DNA from: JAWAPU01 sp038894275 | Lineage (GTDB): Archaea > Nanobdellota > Nanobdellia > UBA10117 | Reading direction: 5' to 3' | Assembly: GCA_038894275.1 (NCBI GenBank) | Contig: JAWAPU010000037.1 | Location: forward strand, 1-5,752 | DNA: 5,752 bases | Shown here: in pieces, positions 1-5,752 of the stretch | Position numbering within the stretch: position 1 is the stretch's first letter | How the letters are laid out: every line of letters begins with the position of its first letter | Translations under genes and position numbers: made by a program | Notes under the pieces: generated by a model | The model's input: the letters and a program-made list of their open reading frames with translations, nothing else | Told to the model about the DNA's origin: nothing | Databases searched by the model: none

Positions 1-774
1 ATTATGGGTAACGAGCCAAAGTCCGACACCATTTAACCCGTAAGAAATTGAATTGTTTAAAACCAAATTTAAAGTACTTTCATTAAAAAGAGCTACAGAC
101 GAATTTATATTATGAGTAAAAATATTATTATAAATTATAGAATTACTAACATTTGTTAAAACCACGCCATAAGAATTATTATAAAAATAATTTTGAGAGA
201 CATTTGCAAAATTACTTAAAGGGTCTAAATCTAAACCGTCATCTAAATTATTAAAAATTGTGTTATTGAAAAAAGTGGAATTTTGAGTTGCAATAAACTC
301 AATTCCATCTTCGTAATTAGAAATTATACAATTTTTAATTGTAATATTATTATTTGAATTTGAAAATATTCCTTTTGTTCCAGCCACATTGTTTCCAGTT
401 ATGCTAAAACCATTACAATCCAAAATAACATCTGAAGCTTGAATATCTATGCAAATATTTCTTCCGCTTTGTGTTTCAGTTAAATTTGTATTTAAAGTAT
501 ATTTGCCAGAAGATGTTATGTTTGTACATTCTGAAATATTTGTGGCAAAAACTTCAAAATTTCGATACCCTGGTAAGTTTTCTGCTTCTGGCAAGAAAAA
601 AGTTTTTCCAGACACATTGGCCTTTTCTTGCCGTAATTGTTCGGTCGGCTGTATGAAAAAAGTTTTTCCAGTAAATGAAAAATAAAAGTGAATCAAAGAA
701 AAAGTCAATAGAAAAATAATTATTAAAAGAAAGATATTCTTTTCAGAAAATCTGAAATGTTTAATAAGAGCCAT
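1..774 (-). CDS. NosD-like right-handed beta-helix repeat protein, membrane-anchored, 3' end beyond window
   Basis: Reading the minus strand from the ATG at 774-772 gives 258 codons without a stop up to the window edge, so the C-terminus is missing. Residues 1-12 are short and basic. Residues 13-34 form one hydrophobic segment (NIFLLIIIFLLTFSLIHFYF), probably an uncleaved signal anchor that leaves the rest outside the cell. Residues 36-67 hold two copies of a GKTFF-containing peptide. From about residue 82 comes an Asn/Ile/Phe-rich beta-helix with Cys at 83, 108, 120 and 149 and the start motif DVILDCNGFSITG (115-127). It is followed by repeated turns of the type NNxI/F (ITIKNCIIS, TFFNNTIFNN, NYFYNNSYG, SIIYNNIF). 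This matches archaeal NosD/PbH1-type carbohydrate-binding or surface proteins; ligand and role are unknown. Its start lies 6 bases after the stop of nth, with no Shine-Dalgarno motif but a TATA-like box upstream. The reading frame and fold class are fairly sure; a specific function is not. Confidence 0.85.
   Translation of the reverse strand, partial: MALIKHFRFSEKNIFLLIIIFLLTFSLIHFYFSFTGKTFFIQPTEQLRQEKANVSGKTFFLPEAENLPGYRNFEVFATNISECTNITSSGKYTLNTNLTETQSGRNICIDIQASDVILDCNGFSITGNNVAGTKGIFSNSNNNITIKNCIISNYEDGIEFIATQNSTFFNNTIFNNLDDGLDLDPLSNFANVSQNYFYNNSYGVVLTNVSNSIIYNNIFTHNINSSVALFNESTLNLVLNNSISYGLNGVGLWLVTHN
595..671 (-). repeat. Two 17-base direct repeats exactly 60 bases apart inside the beta-helix gene
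   Basis: The plus-strand string gaaaaaagtttttccag occurs at 595-611 and again at 655-671, a period of exactly 20 codons. The encoded peptides are residues 36-47 (GKTFFIQPTEQL) and 56-67 (GKTFFLPEAENL), which also share the later Glu and Leu. This suggests a degenerate 20-residue tandem unit between the membrane anchor and the beta-helix. The rest of the 60-base unit has diverged. Confidence 0.7.
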
Positions 775-780
775 TATTAT

Positions 781-1449
781 TTATTTTCTAAAATTTAATT
801 TATAAATTTTTTTAAAATATGTGCATTTTGTTCTAATTGGACAAATTTTGCATTTTGGATTTTTTGAACAAATATTTTGACCAAAAAGAACAAATAATTT
901 ATTGAAATCTCTTCTAAATTCTTTTGGAACTATTTTTAAAAGTTCTTTTTCTGTTTCTTCAGGTGTTTTTGTTTTTACTAAACCAATTCTATTTGCTATT
1001 CGAAAAACATGTACATCTACAGGTATCACGTCTAAAGAATTAAACGCGAAACTTAAAACAATTGCTGAAACTTTTTTACCCACTCCAGGCAATTTCTCAA
1101 GCTCTTCTCTACTTTTAGGAATTTTTTCATTATACTTGTTTAATAGAATTTTAGAAATTTCTTTTATTTGTTTGGCCTTTGTTTTATAAAAACCGGCAGA
1201 TCTTATTAATTTTTTAACTTTGGATAAAGGTGCTTTCGCTAAACTTTTTGGACTTGAATAAGTTTGAAAAAGCAGCTTAGTGGCTTTCTCCGTGTTTATA
1301 TCTTTTGTTCTTGTTGATAAAACTGCTCCTATAAGAATTTGAAAAGGGTTCAAATTTTTAGTCCAGTTTATATCTTTGTTTTTAAAAGTTTCTTCCAACC
1401 TATTTATTATAAATTTAATTAAATTCCTAGAAACTTTCCTAGTAACCAC
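781..1449 (-). CDS. nth: Endonuclease III (DNA glycosylase / AP lyase, 4Fe-4S)
   Basis: This 222-residue protein belongs to the HhH-GPD superfamily and removes oxidised pyrimidines from DNA in base excision repair, then cleaves the abasic site. Visible marks are the archaeal-style VLSTRTKD segment (43-50), the helix-hairpin-helix LPGVGKKVSAIVL (120-132) with Lys126 as the expected Schiff-base lysine, and VDVHVFR (144-150) with Asp145 as the expected catalytic aspartate. A C-terminal 4Fe-4S loop has Cys at 194, 200, 203 and 209. Length is normal for the family (E. coli Nth is about 211). The start is GTG: the protein contains no internal Met, no ATG lies just upstream in frame, and an AGGAG motif precedes the GTG by 10 bases. 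The gene overlaps the end of the ZIP gene by 31 bases and ends 6 bases before the beta-helix gene, so cotranscription is likely. The first two Fe-S cysteines are spaced by five residues rather than the six of E. coli. Confidence 0.95.
   Translation of the reverse strand: MVTRKVSRNLIKFIINRLEETFKNKDINWTKNLNPFQILIGAVLSTRTKDINTEKATKLLFQTYSSPKSLAKAPLSKVKKLIRSAGFYKTKAKQIKEISKILLNKYNEKIPKSREELEKLPGVGKKVSAIVLSFAFNSLDVIPVDVHVFRIANRIGLVKTKTPEETEKELLKIVPKEFRRDFNKLFVLFGQNICSKNPKCKICPIRTKCTYFKKIYKLNFRK
799..806 (-). promoter_or_regulatory. TATA-like box ahead of the beta-helix gene
   Basis: The minus strand reads TTTATAAA here, inside the 3' end of nth, centred about 28 bases before the ATG at 774. Archaeal TATA boxes sit near -26 from the transcript start, so this would give a transcript beginning at or within a few bases of the ATG. 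The region is very AT-rich, so chance occurrence is quite possible. Confidence 0.35.
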
Positions 1450-2201
1450 ATTACAAGTACTCCTATTAACAAAATTGTGGTTTGAATCGTTAAATCTCTT
1501 ATATTTTGTGTTTCATGTTTCAGCTCAGGTATTAAGTCGGAGCAAGCAATGTATAAGAAATTGCCTGCTGCAAGCCCTGCCAATAATCCTAAATTAAAGT
1601 GTATTGTTTCAAAACTAAAAAAAACTACAACAGCTCCAACAAAAGCGGCCAAGGAAGATAAAATATTATAACTTATTATTTTTCTTTTAGGAAATTTAGC
1701 ATATAATAAAACTGAAAAATCGCCGATTTCTTGAGGGATCTCGTGTAAGAATACTGCAATGGCTGTTAAAACCCCTAATGGCAAATTTATAAGAGTGGTT
1801 GCTGCAATAACTACACCATCAAGAAAATTGTGAATTGTATCGCCCAACATCAATAAAAATCCGCTTGCCTTTCTTGTTATGAGCATCTCGTGAATTTTTG
1901 CTTTGGCGTGCGCTGGATGATGGAAATGAAAGATAAGGGCTCTTTCAGTAATAGAAAATAAAAGTATGCCAATTAATACTAATAAAAAAGCAAATTCTCC
2001 ACCACTTTCGATTGCTTCAGGTAACAAATCAAAAAATACTGCTGCTAAAAGAACGCCTGCTGCGAAACTTATTAATCCTTGTGCCAATTTTCTTGCCGCA
2101 GATTCTCTCCACAGAAGTATAAACCCACCTAAAAGCCCGCAAATGCTTCCAAGTGTCACTAATGCTAGCGTAATGATGAATTCTATAAATGGCAAGGTCA
2201 T
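1419..2201 (-). CDS. ZIP-family divalent metal transporter (ZupT/GufA-like)
   Basis: From the ATG at 2201 this is a 260-residue multi-pass membrane protein that should move zinc, or another divalent metal such as iron or manganese, into the cytoplasm. Several hydrophobic segments are visible, at about 6-30, 43-60, 70-91, 112-138, 141-168, 178-196, 203-221 and 240-258. The two ZIP metal-site motifs are present: HNFLDG (124-129) on the fourth main helix and HEIPQE (153-158) on the next. Further acidic/Pro patches are DLLPE (58-62) and DLIPE (222-226). A His-rich loop HFHHPAH (92-98) lies between helices three and four, where many ZIP proteins bind or sense metal. An in-frame TTG at 2213 would add four residues. 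I prefer the ATG because a TATA-like box sits 26 bases before it and no Shine-Dalgarno precedes the TTG. The gene follows nrdJ by 31 bases and its end overlaps nth. Family is clear; the metal is not. Confidence 0.92.
   Translation of the reverse strand: MTLPFIEFIITLALVTLGSICGLLGGFILLWRESAARKLAQGLISFAAGVLLAAVFFDLLPEAIESGGEFAFLLVLIGILLFSITERALIFHFHHPAHAKAKIHEMLITRKASGFLLMLGDTIHNFLDGVVIAATTLINLPLGVLTAIAVFLHEIPQEIGDFSVLLYAKFPKRKIISYNILSSLAAFVGAVVVFFSFETIHFNLGLLAGLAAGNFLYIACSDLIPELKHETQNIRDLTIQTTILLIGVLVMWLLGKFLGI
1460..1464 (-). promoter_or_regulatory. Shine-Dalgarno motif for nth, within the ZIP coding region
   Basis: The minus strand reads AGGAG, followed by a 10-base spacer and the GTG start of nth. 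It supports the GTG as the real start and shows that nth is probably translated from a transcript that already covers the ZIP gene. Confidence 0.55.
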
Positions 2202-2223
2202 AATTTTAACCAAATATTTCTAT

Positions 2224-2231
2224 TTTTAAAA
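2224..2231 (-). promoter_or_regulatory. TATA-like box ahead of the ZIP gene
   Basis: The minus strand reads TTTTAAAA, centred about 26 bases before the ATG at 2201, in the short gap after the nrdJ stop. This is the expected distance for a leaderless archaeal transcript starting at the ATG. AT-richness makes a chance match possible. Confidence 0.4.
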
Positions 2232-2232
2232 T

Positions 2233-4644
2233 TTATCCGTTGCATTTGGTATATCCACAAGAATGACAACTTAAACAACCCTCGCTAATCTCTAAAATAT
2301 TGCCGCACTCTGGACATTCAGGTAGTATTCCTGCATCCGCTACTTGTGGCTTATCCTCAATAAGTTTTTTCTGCCCATTTCCGTTTGAAAACTCCGTTAT
2401 CTGTGTTTGCCCTTTATTAATATGTATGGTTAATATTTTTGCTATAGCATCTGGTATGGAATGCACAATACCTATTTTGCTAACAGCAGGCATAGGCCCT
2501 CTTATGCCTTTTAATTGATCGATAATTTCGTCGACAGAAACACCTGAGCGGAGCGCTAAAGAAACCAATCTACAAATAGCTTCGCATTTAGCTGCTAAAA
2601 CTCCTCCGGATTTTCCTATTGTTGCAAATATTTCAAATGGTCTTCCTTTTTCATCATCGTTAACAGTAAGATAAAGATTACCATAGCCGGTTTTAATTTT
2701 GTAAGTTTTTCCGCAAATAACTTCTGGTCTTGTTTTCGGAGTCGTTATTTTTTGCTCATCCTTCTTAACATTTATAACTTGAAGTTGTCTGCTTCCATCC
2801 CTATATATAGTTATGCCTTTGCAACCCAATCTCCATGCAAGTAAATAAGCCTTTTCAACATCTTCAACAGTAGCGCTATTTGGAAAATTAATCGTTTTTG
2901 AAATTGCATTGTCTACATATTTTTGGAAAGCTGCTTGCATTCGTACATGGTCTTCAGGTTTTAAATCGTGTGCGGTTACAAAAATTTTTCTAACATCTTC
3001 AGGTATTTGTGGCATATCTTGGATTGAAAATCGTTTTAATAATTCCTTTTGAAGTTCTTCTGACCAAAATCCTTTATCCTTGGCCATCCTTTCAAAATAA
3101 GGATTTGTTTCTATTAATGTAAATGTAGGGGTTTTACGTTCATAAGCTAAAGCAAAAAAAGGTTCTATGCCATGAGAAGCGTTTGCTATTACTGCAATTG
3201 TGCCTGTCGGTGCAATAGTTGTACAAGTCGCGTTTCTTTGCCCATATTTTAAAATTTGCTCTTTTAAAAAGTCCCAATCCAGTTCTGAATCTTCCCTACT
3301 ATACATTTTTTTAAGAATCTCTGGGTTGGCTAAAACAGAAATATTAAAATTTGGGAAAGGGCCTCTTTCTTTAGCCAATTCAATAGATGCTAAATGTGCA
3401 TTATAATTTATAAATTCCATAAGTTTTTCAGCTAATTTAAAAGCTTTTTCAGAATTGTAAGGAATTTCTAGCAAAGCAAGCATGTCTGCCCAGCCCATTA
3501 TTCCTAAACCTATTTTTCTATTTCCTCGTGTCATTTTAGCAACATGCTTCAGTGGATAATTGTTCATATCAATAACATTATCTAAAAAGCGAACCGCCAA
3601 AAAAATTGTTTCTTTTAATTTATTCCACATAATTGTTTTATTTTCTACAACTTTACCTAAATTTATAGAACCCAAATTACAAGATTCGTATGGCTGCAAA
3701 GGAAGTTCTCCACAAGGATTCGTACTTTCTATAGAACCTAATGCAGGTACTACATTTGTTTCTGGACAATTCATTCTATCTATGAAAATTATGCCCGGCT
3801 CACCATTTTGCCAAGCTTGTTCCACTAATAGTTTAAAAATAGCTCTTGCTCTCTTTTTATTTACAACTTTATTAGTGTGGGGTGCGATTAATTCATAATC
3901 TGAGTCTTCTTCTACAGCTTCCATAAATTTATTTGTTACAGCAACAGAAATATTAAAATTGGAAATTTCACCTTCTTTTGCTTTACAAACAATGAATTCT
4001 TCTATATCTGGGTGATCTACTCTCAAAACACCCATATTTGCTCCTCTTCTAGCGCCCCCTTGTTTTATGCTTTCGGTGCTCGAATTAATAACTTTCATCC
4101 AAGAAACAGGGCCTGAAGCTTCTCTTCCTGTAGATTTTACAATAGCGCCTTTAGGCCTACATCGAGAAAATGCAAAACCGGTTCCACCTCCTGTTTTATG
4201 TATTATGGCAGCCCATTTAACCGCATCGAAAATTGCAGAGTGTGAATTTTCTTCGCCAATAGAATCTTCAATTGGAAGAACAAAACATGCAGAAAGCTGT
4301 TGCAATTTTCTTCCCGCATTCATTAAAGTGGGAGAATTTGGCATAAATTCGAAAGAAGTCATCATTTTGTAGAATTTATCTGCCCATTCGTTTACAAGTT
4401 TTTTCTTTTCCGAATCTATTTCTATTTCCGTATATAATTTTTCTTTTGAGATGTCTGGAGAAATATTAAATTTGTAAAAAACTTCCGCACAAGCAATGTT
4501 CCATGCAACACGCCAAAACATTTCTTCAGGGCTTTCTATAATTTCGCCATGTTCGTTTTTGCCCAAATACCTTCCGTATAAAACGGTTAAAGCGGCTTGG
4601 GAAAGGCCAAGTAAATTCTCATATTTTTCTATAGTAAATGCCAA
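2233..4644 (-). CDS. nrdJ: Class II adenosylcobalamin-dependent ribonucleoside-diphosphate reductase
   Basis: This 803-residue enzyme reduces ribonucleotides to deoxyribonucleotides, using adenosylcobalamin to generate the active-site thiyl radical. Expected active-site residues are visible: PNSPTLMNAG (102-111); Cys120 in LSACFVLP and Cys322 in YESCNLGSINL as the redox pair; and Asn309, Cys311 and Glu313 in NPCGE, Cys311 being the thiyl-radical cysteine. The 11-residue spacing 311 to 322 equals that of Thermotoga maritima NrdJ. APTGTIA (478-484) is the conserved phosphate-binding loop. A TSCPD-type domain covers about 640-720, and a zinc-ribbon-like tail has Cys at 777, 780, 790, 793, 796 and 801. 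The class I C-terminal tyrosine pair is absent, and there is no obvious N-terminal ATP cone or intein. The start is TTG: a strong GGAGGTG lies 5 bases upstream and an in-frame stop occurs soon before it. The 115-base upstream gap holds a TATA-like box, so the gene probably has its own promoter. The organism must make or import a cobalamin. Confidence 0.97.
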   Translation of the reverse strand: MAFTIEKYENLLGLSQAALTVLYGRYLGKNEHGEIIESPEEMFWRVAWNIACAEVFYKFNISPDISKEKLYTEIEIDSEKKKLVNEWADKFYKMMTSFEFMPNSPTLMNAGRKLQQLSACFVLPIEDSIGEENSHSAIFDAVKWAAIIHKTGGGTGFAFSRCRPKGAIVKSTGREASGPVSWMKVINSSTESIKQGGARRGANMGVLRVDHPDIEEFIVCKAKEGEISNFNISVAVTNKFMEAVEEDSDYELIAPHTNKVVNKKRARAIFKLLVEQAWQNGEPGIIFIDRMNCPETNVVPALGSIESTNPCGELPLQPYESCNLGSINLGKVVENKTIMWNKLKETIFLAVRFLDNVIDMNNYPLKHVAKMTRGNRKIGLGIMGWADMLALLEIPYNSEKAFKLAEKLMEFINYNAHLASIELAKERGPFPNFNISVLANPEILKKMYSREDSELDWDFLKEQILKYGQRNATCTTIAPTGTIAVIANASHGIEPFFALAYERKTPTFTLIETNPYFERMAKDKGFWSEELQKELLKRFSIQDMPQIPEDVRKIFVTAHDLKPEDHVRMQAAFQKYVDNAISKTINFPNSATVEDVEKAYLLAWRLGCKGITIYRDGSRQLQVINVKKDEQKITTPKTRPEVICGKTYKIKTGYGNLYLTVNDDEKGRPFEIFATIGKSGGVLAAKCEAICRLVSLALRSGVSVDEIIDQLKGIRGPMPAVSKIGIVHSIPDAIAKILTIHINKGQTQITEFSNGNGQKKLIEDKPQVADAGILPECPECGNILEISEGCLSCHSCGYTKCNG

Positions 4645-4649
4645 ATCTA

Positions 4650-4656
4650 CACCTCC
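4650..4656 (-). promoter_or_regulatory. Strong Shine-Dalgarno motif for nrdJ
   Basis: The minus strand reads GGAGGTG, with a 5-base spacer to the TTG at 4644. It is the best ribosome binding site in the window and fixes the TTG start, since the frame is closed by a TAA at 4669-4671. Confidence 0.8.
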
Positions 4657-4676
4657 AAAAGAGAAAAATTAAATTT

Positions 4677-4686
4677 TATTTATAAA
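4677..4686 (-). promoter_or_regulatory. TATA-like box of the nrdJ promoter
   Basis: The minus strand reads TTTATAAATA, with an overlapping AAATATTTA just upstream (about 4684-4693). Transcription would start roughly between 4655 and 4663, giving a very short leader that carries all or most of the Shine-Dalgarno motif. The exact box is uncertain because the whole gap is AT-rich. Confidence 0.5.
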
Positions 4687-4714
4687 TATTTATTGTTTTA
4701 AGAAGATAAATTTA

Positions 4715-4725
4715 GAAAACAAAAA
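4715..4725 (-). terminator. Possible T-rich terminator after the uS10 gene
   Basis: About 35 bases after the uS10 stop the minus strand reads TTTTTGTTTTC. Upstream of it, CTCT and AGAG copies flank an AAAATTTT core and could form a weak hairpin. Archaeal termination often needs only a T-tract, so the site is plausible but weakly supported. Confidence 0.3.
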
Positions 4726-4759
4726 TTAATTTTGCTCTTTGTAAAATTTTCAGAGAAAC

Positions 4760-5068
4760 TTAATCTATAATTCTAATTTCGATGTTCACGTCTTGTGGGA
4801 TTGGGATTCTCATAATTAAGTGAAGCATTCTTTCATCCGCGTCCAGGTCTATGAGTCTTTTATGAATTCTTGCTTCCCATCTGTCATAAGTTTCAGTTCC
4901 TTCTCCGTCTGGACTAAAACGCGTTGAAACTACTAACTTTTCTGTTGGTATTGGAATAGGTCCTGAATATTTTGTACCTATTTTCTTAGCTGTTTCTATT
5001 ATTTGATTTAGAACTAAGTTTAATTTATTTATATCTGTACCGTATAATCTTATTCTTGCTTTGGGCAT
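4760..5068 (-). CDS. rpsJ: Small-subunit ribosomal protein uS10, archaeal type
   Basis: This 102-residue protein is a component of the 30S head and has the normal archaeal uS10 length. The family pattern is complete: ARIRLYGTD at residues 4-12, the loop tip GPIPIPT (36-42) followed by EKLVVSTR (43-50), and the C-terminal part WEARIHKRLIDL (64-75) ending IEIRIID. The archaeal/eukaryal SPDGEGTETYDRWE segment (52-65) replaces the bacterial RREQFE-like segment. The ATG at 5068 lies 48 bases after the tuf stop; tuf followed by rpsJ is a common archaeal gene pair. No Shine-Dalgarno motif precedes the ATG. Instead a TATA-like box is centred 25 bases before it, which suggests a leaderless transcript in addition to, or instead of, readthrough from tuf. 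Confidence 0.97.
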   Translation of the reverse strand: MPKARIRLYGTDINKLNLVLNQIIETAKKIGTKYSGPIPIPTEKLVVSTRFSPDGEGTETYDRWEARIHKRLIDLDADERMLHLIMRIPIPQDVNIEIRIID

Positions 5069-5088
5069 AAAATGAAAATAAAAAAATG

Positions 5089-5097
5089 TTTTAAAAA
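5089..5097 (-). promoter_or_regulatory. TATA-like box ahead of the uS10 gene, leaderless spacing
   Basis: The minus strand reads TTTTTAAAA, centred 25 bases before the A of the ATG at 5068, with only a T-rich stretch between and no ribosome binding site. The distance fits a transcript starting at the ATG. The T7 run at 5080-5086 could alternatively act as a terminator for tuf. Confidence 0.45.
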
Positions 5098-5116
5098 GCT
5101 TGCGAAGTTATTATTT

Positions 5117-5752
5117 TTACTTTTTAACAATATCAGTAATCATTCCTGCTGCAACAGTTCTACCCATATCTCTAATTGCGAATTTAGCTAATTTTGGGAA
5201 TTCGCTAAATTTTTCGACACAAAGAGGCGCTAGTGGTTCTACAACAATTTCTGCCATGTCTCCGTTTTTAATAAAATCAGGTTTTTCTTTTAATGTCTGC
5301 CCAGTTCTTGGATCAATAGTTCTCTTAATTTCTTTAATTTTACAAGAAACTTGTGCTGTGTGGCAATGGAAAACCGGAGCATAACCTACGGTAATAACAG
5401 TCGGATGATTTAACACTGCTATTTTTGCGGTAAACTCTTTTGCGACTGTGGGCGGATTATTTACAGGCCCTAAAACATCTCCTCTTCGAATATCTTCTTT
5501 GCCTATACCTCTAAGATTAATACCCACGTTATCGCCAGGCTCTGCTTGAGGCAAAGTCTCGTGATGCATTTCTATCGATTTGACTTCTCCAATTTTTCCA
5601 GACGGCATTATTATAACTTTATCATTTACTTTTAAAATGCCTGTTTCCACTCTTCCTACAGGTACCGTTCCTACACCGGTTATAGAATATACATCTTGTA
5701 TTGGCATTCTTAAAGGCAAGTTTATTGGCTTCTCTGGTGGATTCAATAAATC
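5117..5752 (-). CDS. tuf: Translation elongation factor 1A (EF-1 alpha), C-terminal half, 5' end beyond window
   Basis: The open frame runs from the right window edge (first codon GAT) to the TAA at 5117-5119 and gives 211 residues of a protein that is normally about 420-435 long. The GTP-binding G domain with its G1-G4 motifs lies outside the window. What remains starts at the G-domain/domain II junction (DLLNPPEKP). Domain II shows the conserved PIQDVYSITGVGTVPVGRVE stretch, and domain III runs from about FTAKIAVL to the end, with YAPVFHCHTAQ, DFIKNGDMAEI and FAIRDMGRTVAAGMI. These are archaeal/eukaryal EF-1A rather than bacterial EF-Tu features. The protein carries aminoacyl-tRNA to the ribosomal A site. 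The TTG near 5746 is an internal Leu codon, not a start. The gene leads the row of minus-strand genes, directly before rpsJ. Confidence 0.96.
   Translation of the reverse strand, partial: DLLNPPEKPINLPLRMPIQDVYSITGVGTVPVGRVETGILKVNDKVIIMPSGKIGEVKSIEMHHETLPQAEPGDNVGINLRGIGKEDIRRGDVLGPVNNPPTVAKEFTAKIAVLNHPTVITVGYAPVFHCHTAQVSCKIKEIKRTIDPRTGQTLKEKPDFIKNGDMAEIVVEPLAPLCVEKFSEFPKLAKFAIRDMGRTVAAGMITDIVKK

Noticed and set aside
449..685. Plus-strand open frame of 78 codons
   Set aside because: It lies opposite the well-supported beta-helix gene and its translation shows no family features.
902..1189. Plus-strand open frame of 95 codons opposite nth
   Set aside because: It is a shadow of the conserved endonuclease III frame, with no recognisable domain.
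1966..2229. Plus-strand open frame of 87 codons opposite the ZIP gene
   Set aside because: It is the antisense of hydrophobic ZIP helices and has a composition typical of a shadow frame.
3560..3898. Plus-strand open frame of 112 codons opposite nrdJ
   Set aside because: It lies wholly inside the catalytic core of the reductase and shows no independent signals.
2233..4644. Possible intein in the ribonucleotide reductase
   Set aside because: Archaeal reductases often carry inteins, but all core motifs follow at normal spacing and the total length fits an uninterrupted enzyme.
5098..5112. Hairpin between tuf and rpsJ around gcttgcgaag
   Set aside because: Only about three base pairs can form, too weak to call a terminator or regulatory structure.
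5744..5746. TTG as start codon of the EF-1A frame
   Set aside because: The frame continues to the window edge and the residues before it fit the EF-1A family, so this is an internal leucine of a truncated gene.
1..5752. CRISPR arrays, tRNA or rRNA genes, insertion sequences, defence islands
   Set aside because: No regularly spaced repeats, RNA-like folds, transposase frames or terminal inverted repeats were seen; all sequence is taken by ordinary genes and short gaps.

Overview
The window is AT-rich and looks archaeal. It carries an archaeal/eukaryal-type elongation factor 1A and an archaeal-style ribosomal protein uS10 side by side, has TATA-like boxes about 25-29 bases ahead of several starts, and has a NosD-like beta-helix surface protein with the LDCNG type of repeat start. 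From the AT-rich small-gene style and the NosD-like protein, I infer a DPANN-type lineage such as Woesearchaeota or Pacearchaeota. The window alone does not prove this.

All six genes lie on the minus strand, so transcription runs from right to left. From upstream to downstream they are: the C-terminal half of EF-1A (5117-5752, cut by the window's right edge); uS10 (4760-5068); a class II, adenosylcobalamin-dependent ribonucleotide reductase (2233-4644); a ZIP-family metal transporter (1419-2201); endonuclease III (781-1449, overlapping the transporter by 31 bases); and a membrane-anchored beta-helix repeat protein (1-774, cut by the window's left edge). The last gene is easy to miss because it is open at the edge. 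It fills what would otherwise be a 774-base gap. No gene-free stretch is longer than about 115 bases.

The first two genes form a translation module (tRNA delivery and the small ribosomal subunit), and the tuf-rpsJ order is a common archaeal arrangement. The next three relate loosely to DNA precursors, metal supply and DNA repair. The reductase has a Cys-rich zinc-ribbon-like tail, endonuclease III needs a 4Fe-4S cluster, and the ZIP protein imports divalent metal. Any functional link among them is inference.

Initiation signals fall into two styles. nrdJ and nth have Shine-Dalgarno motifs and non-ATG starts (TTG and GTG). uS10, ZIP and the beta-helix gene have ATG starts without a Shine-Dalgarno motif and with a TATA-like box at about the leaderless distance. 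I found no RNA genes, CRISPR array, insertion sequence, intein or clearly new multi-gene system. The least ordinary points are the two initiation styles, a 20-residue peptide repeat between the anchor and the beta-helix, and a one-residue-shorter Fe-S cysteine loop in endonuclease III.
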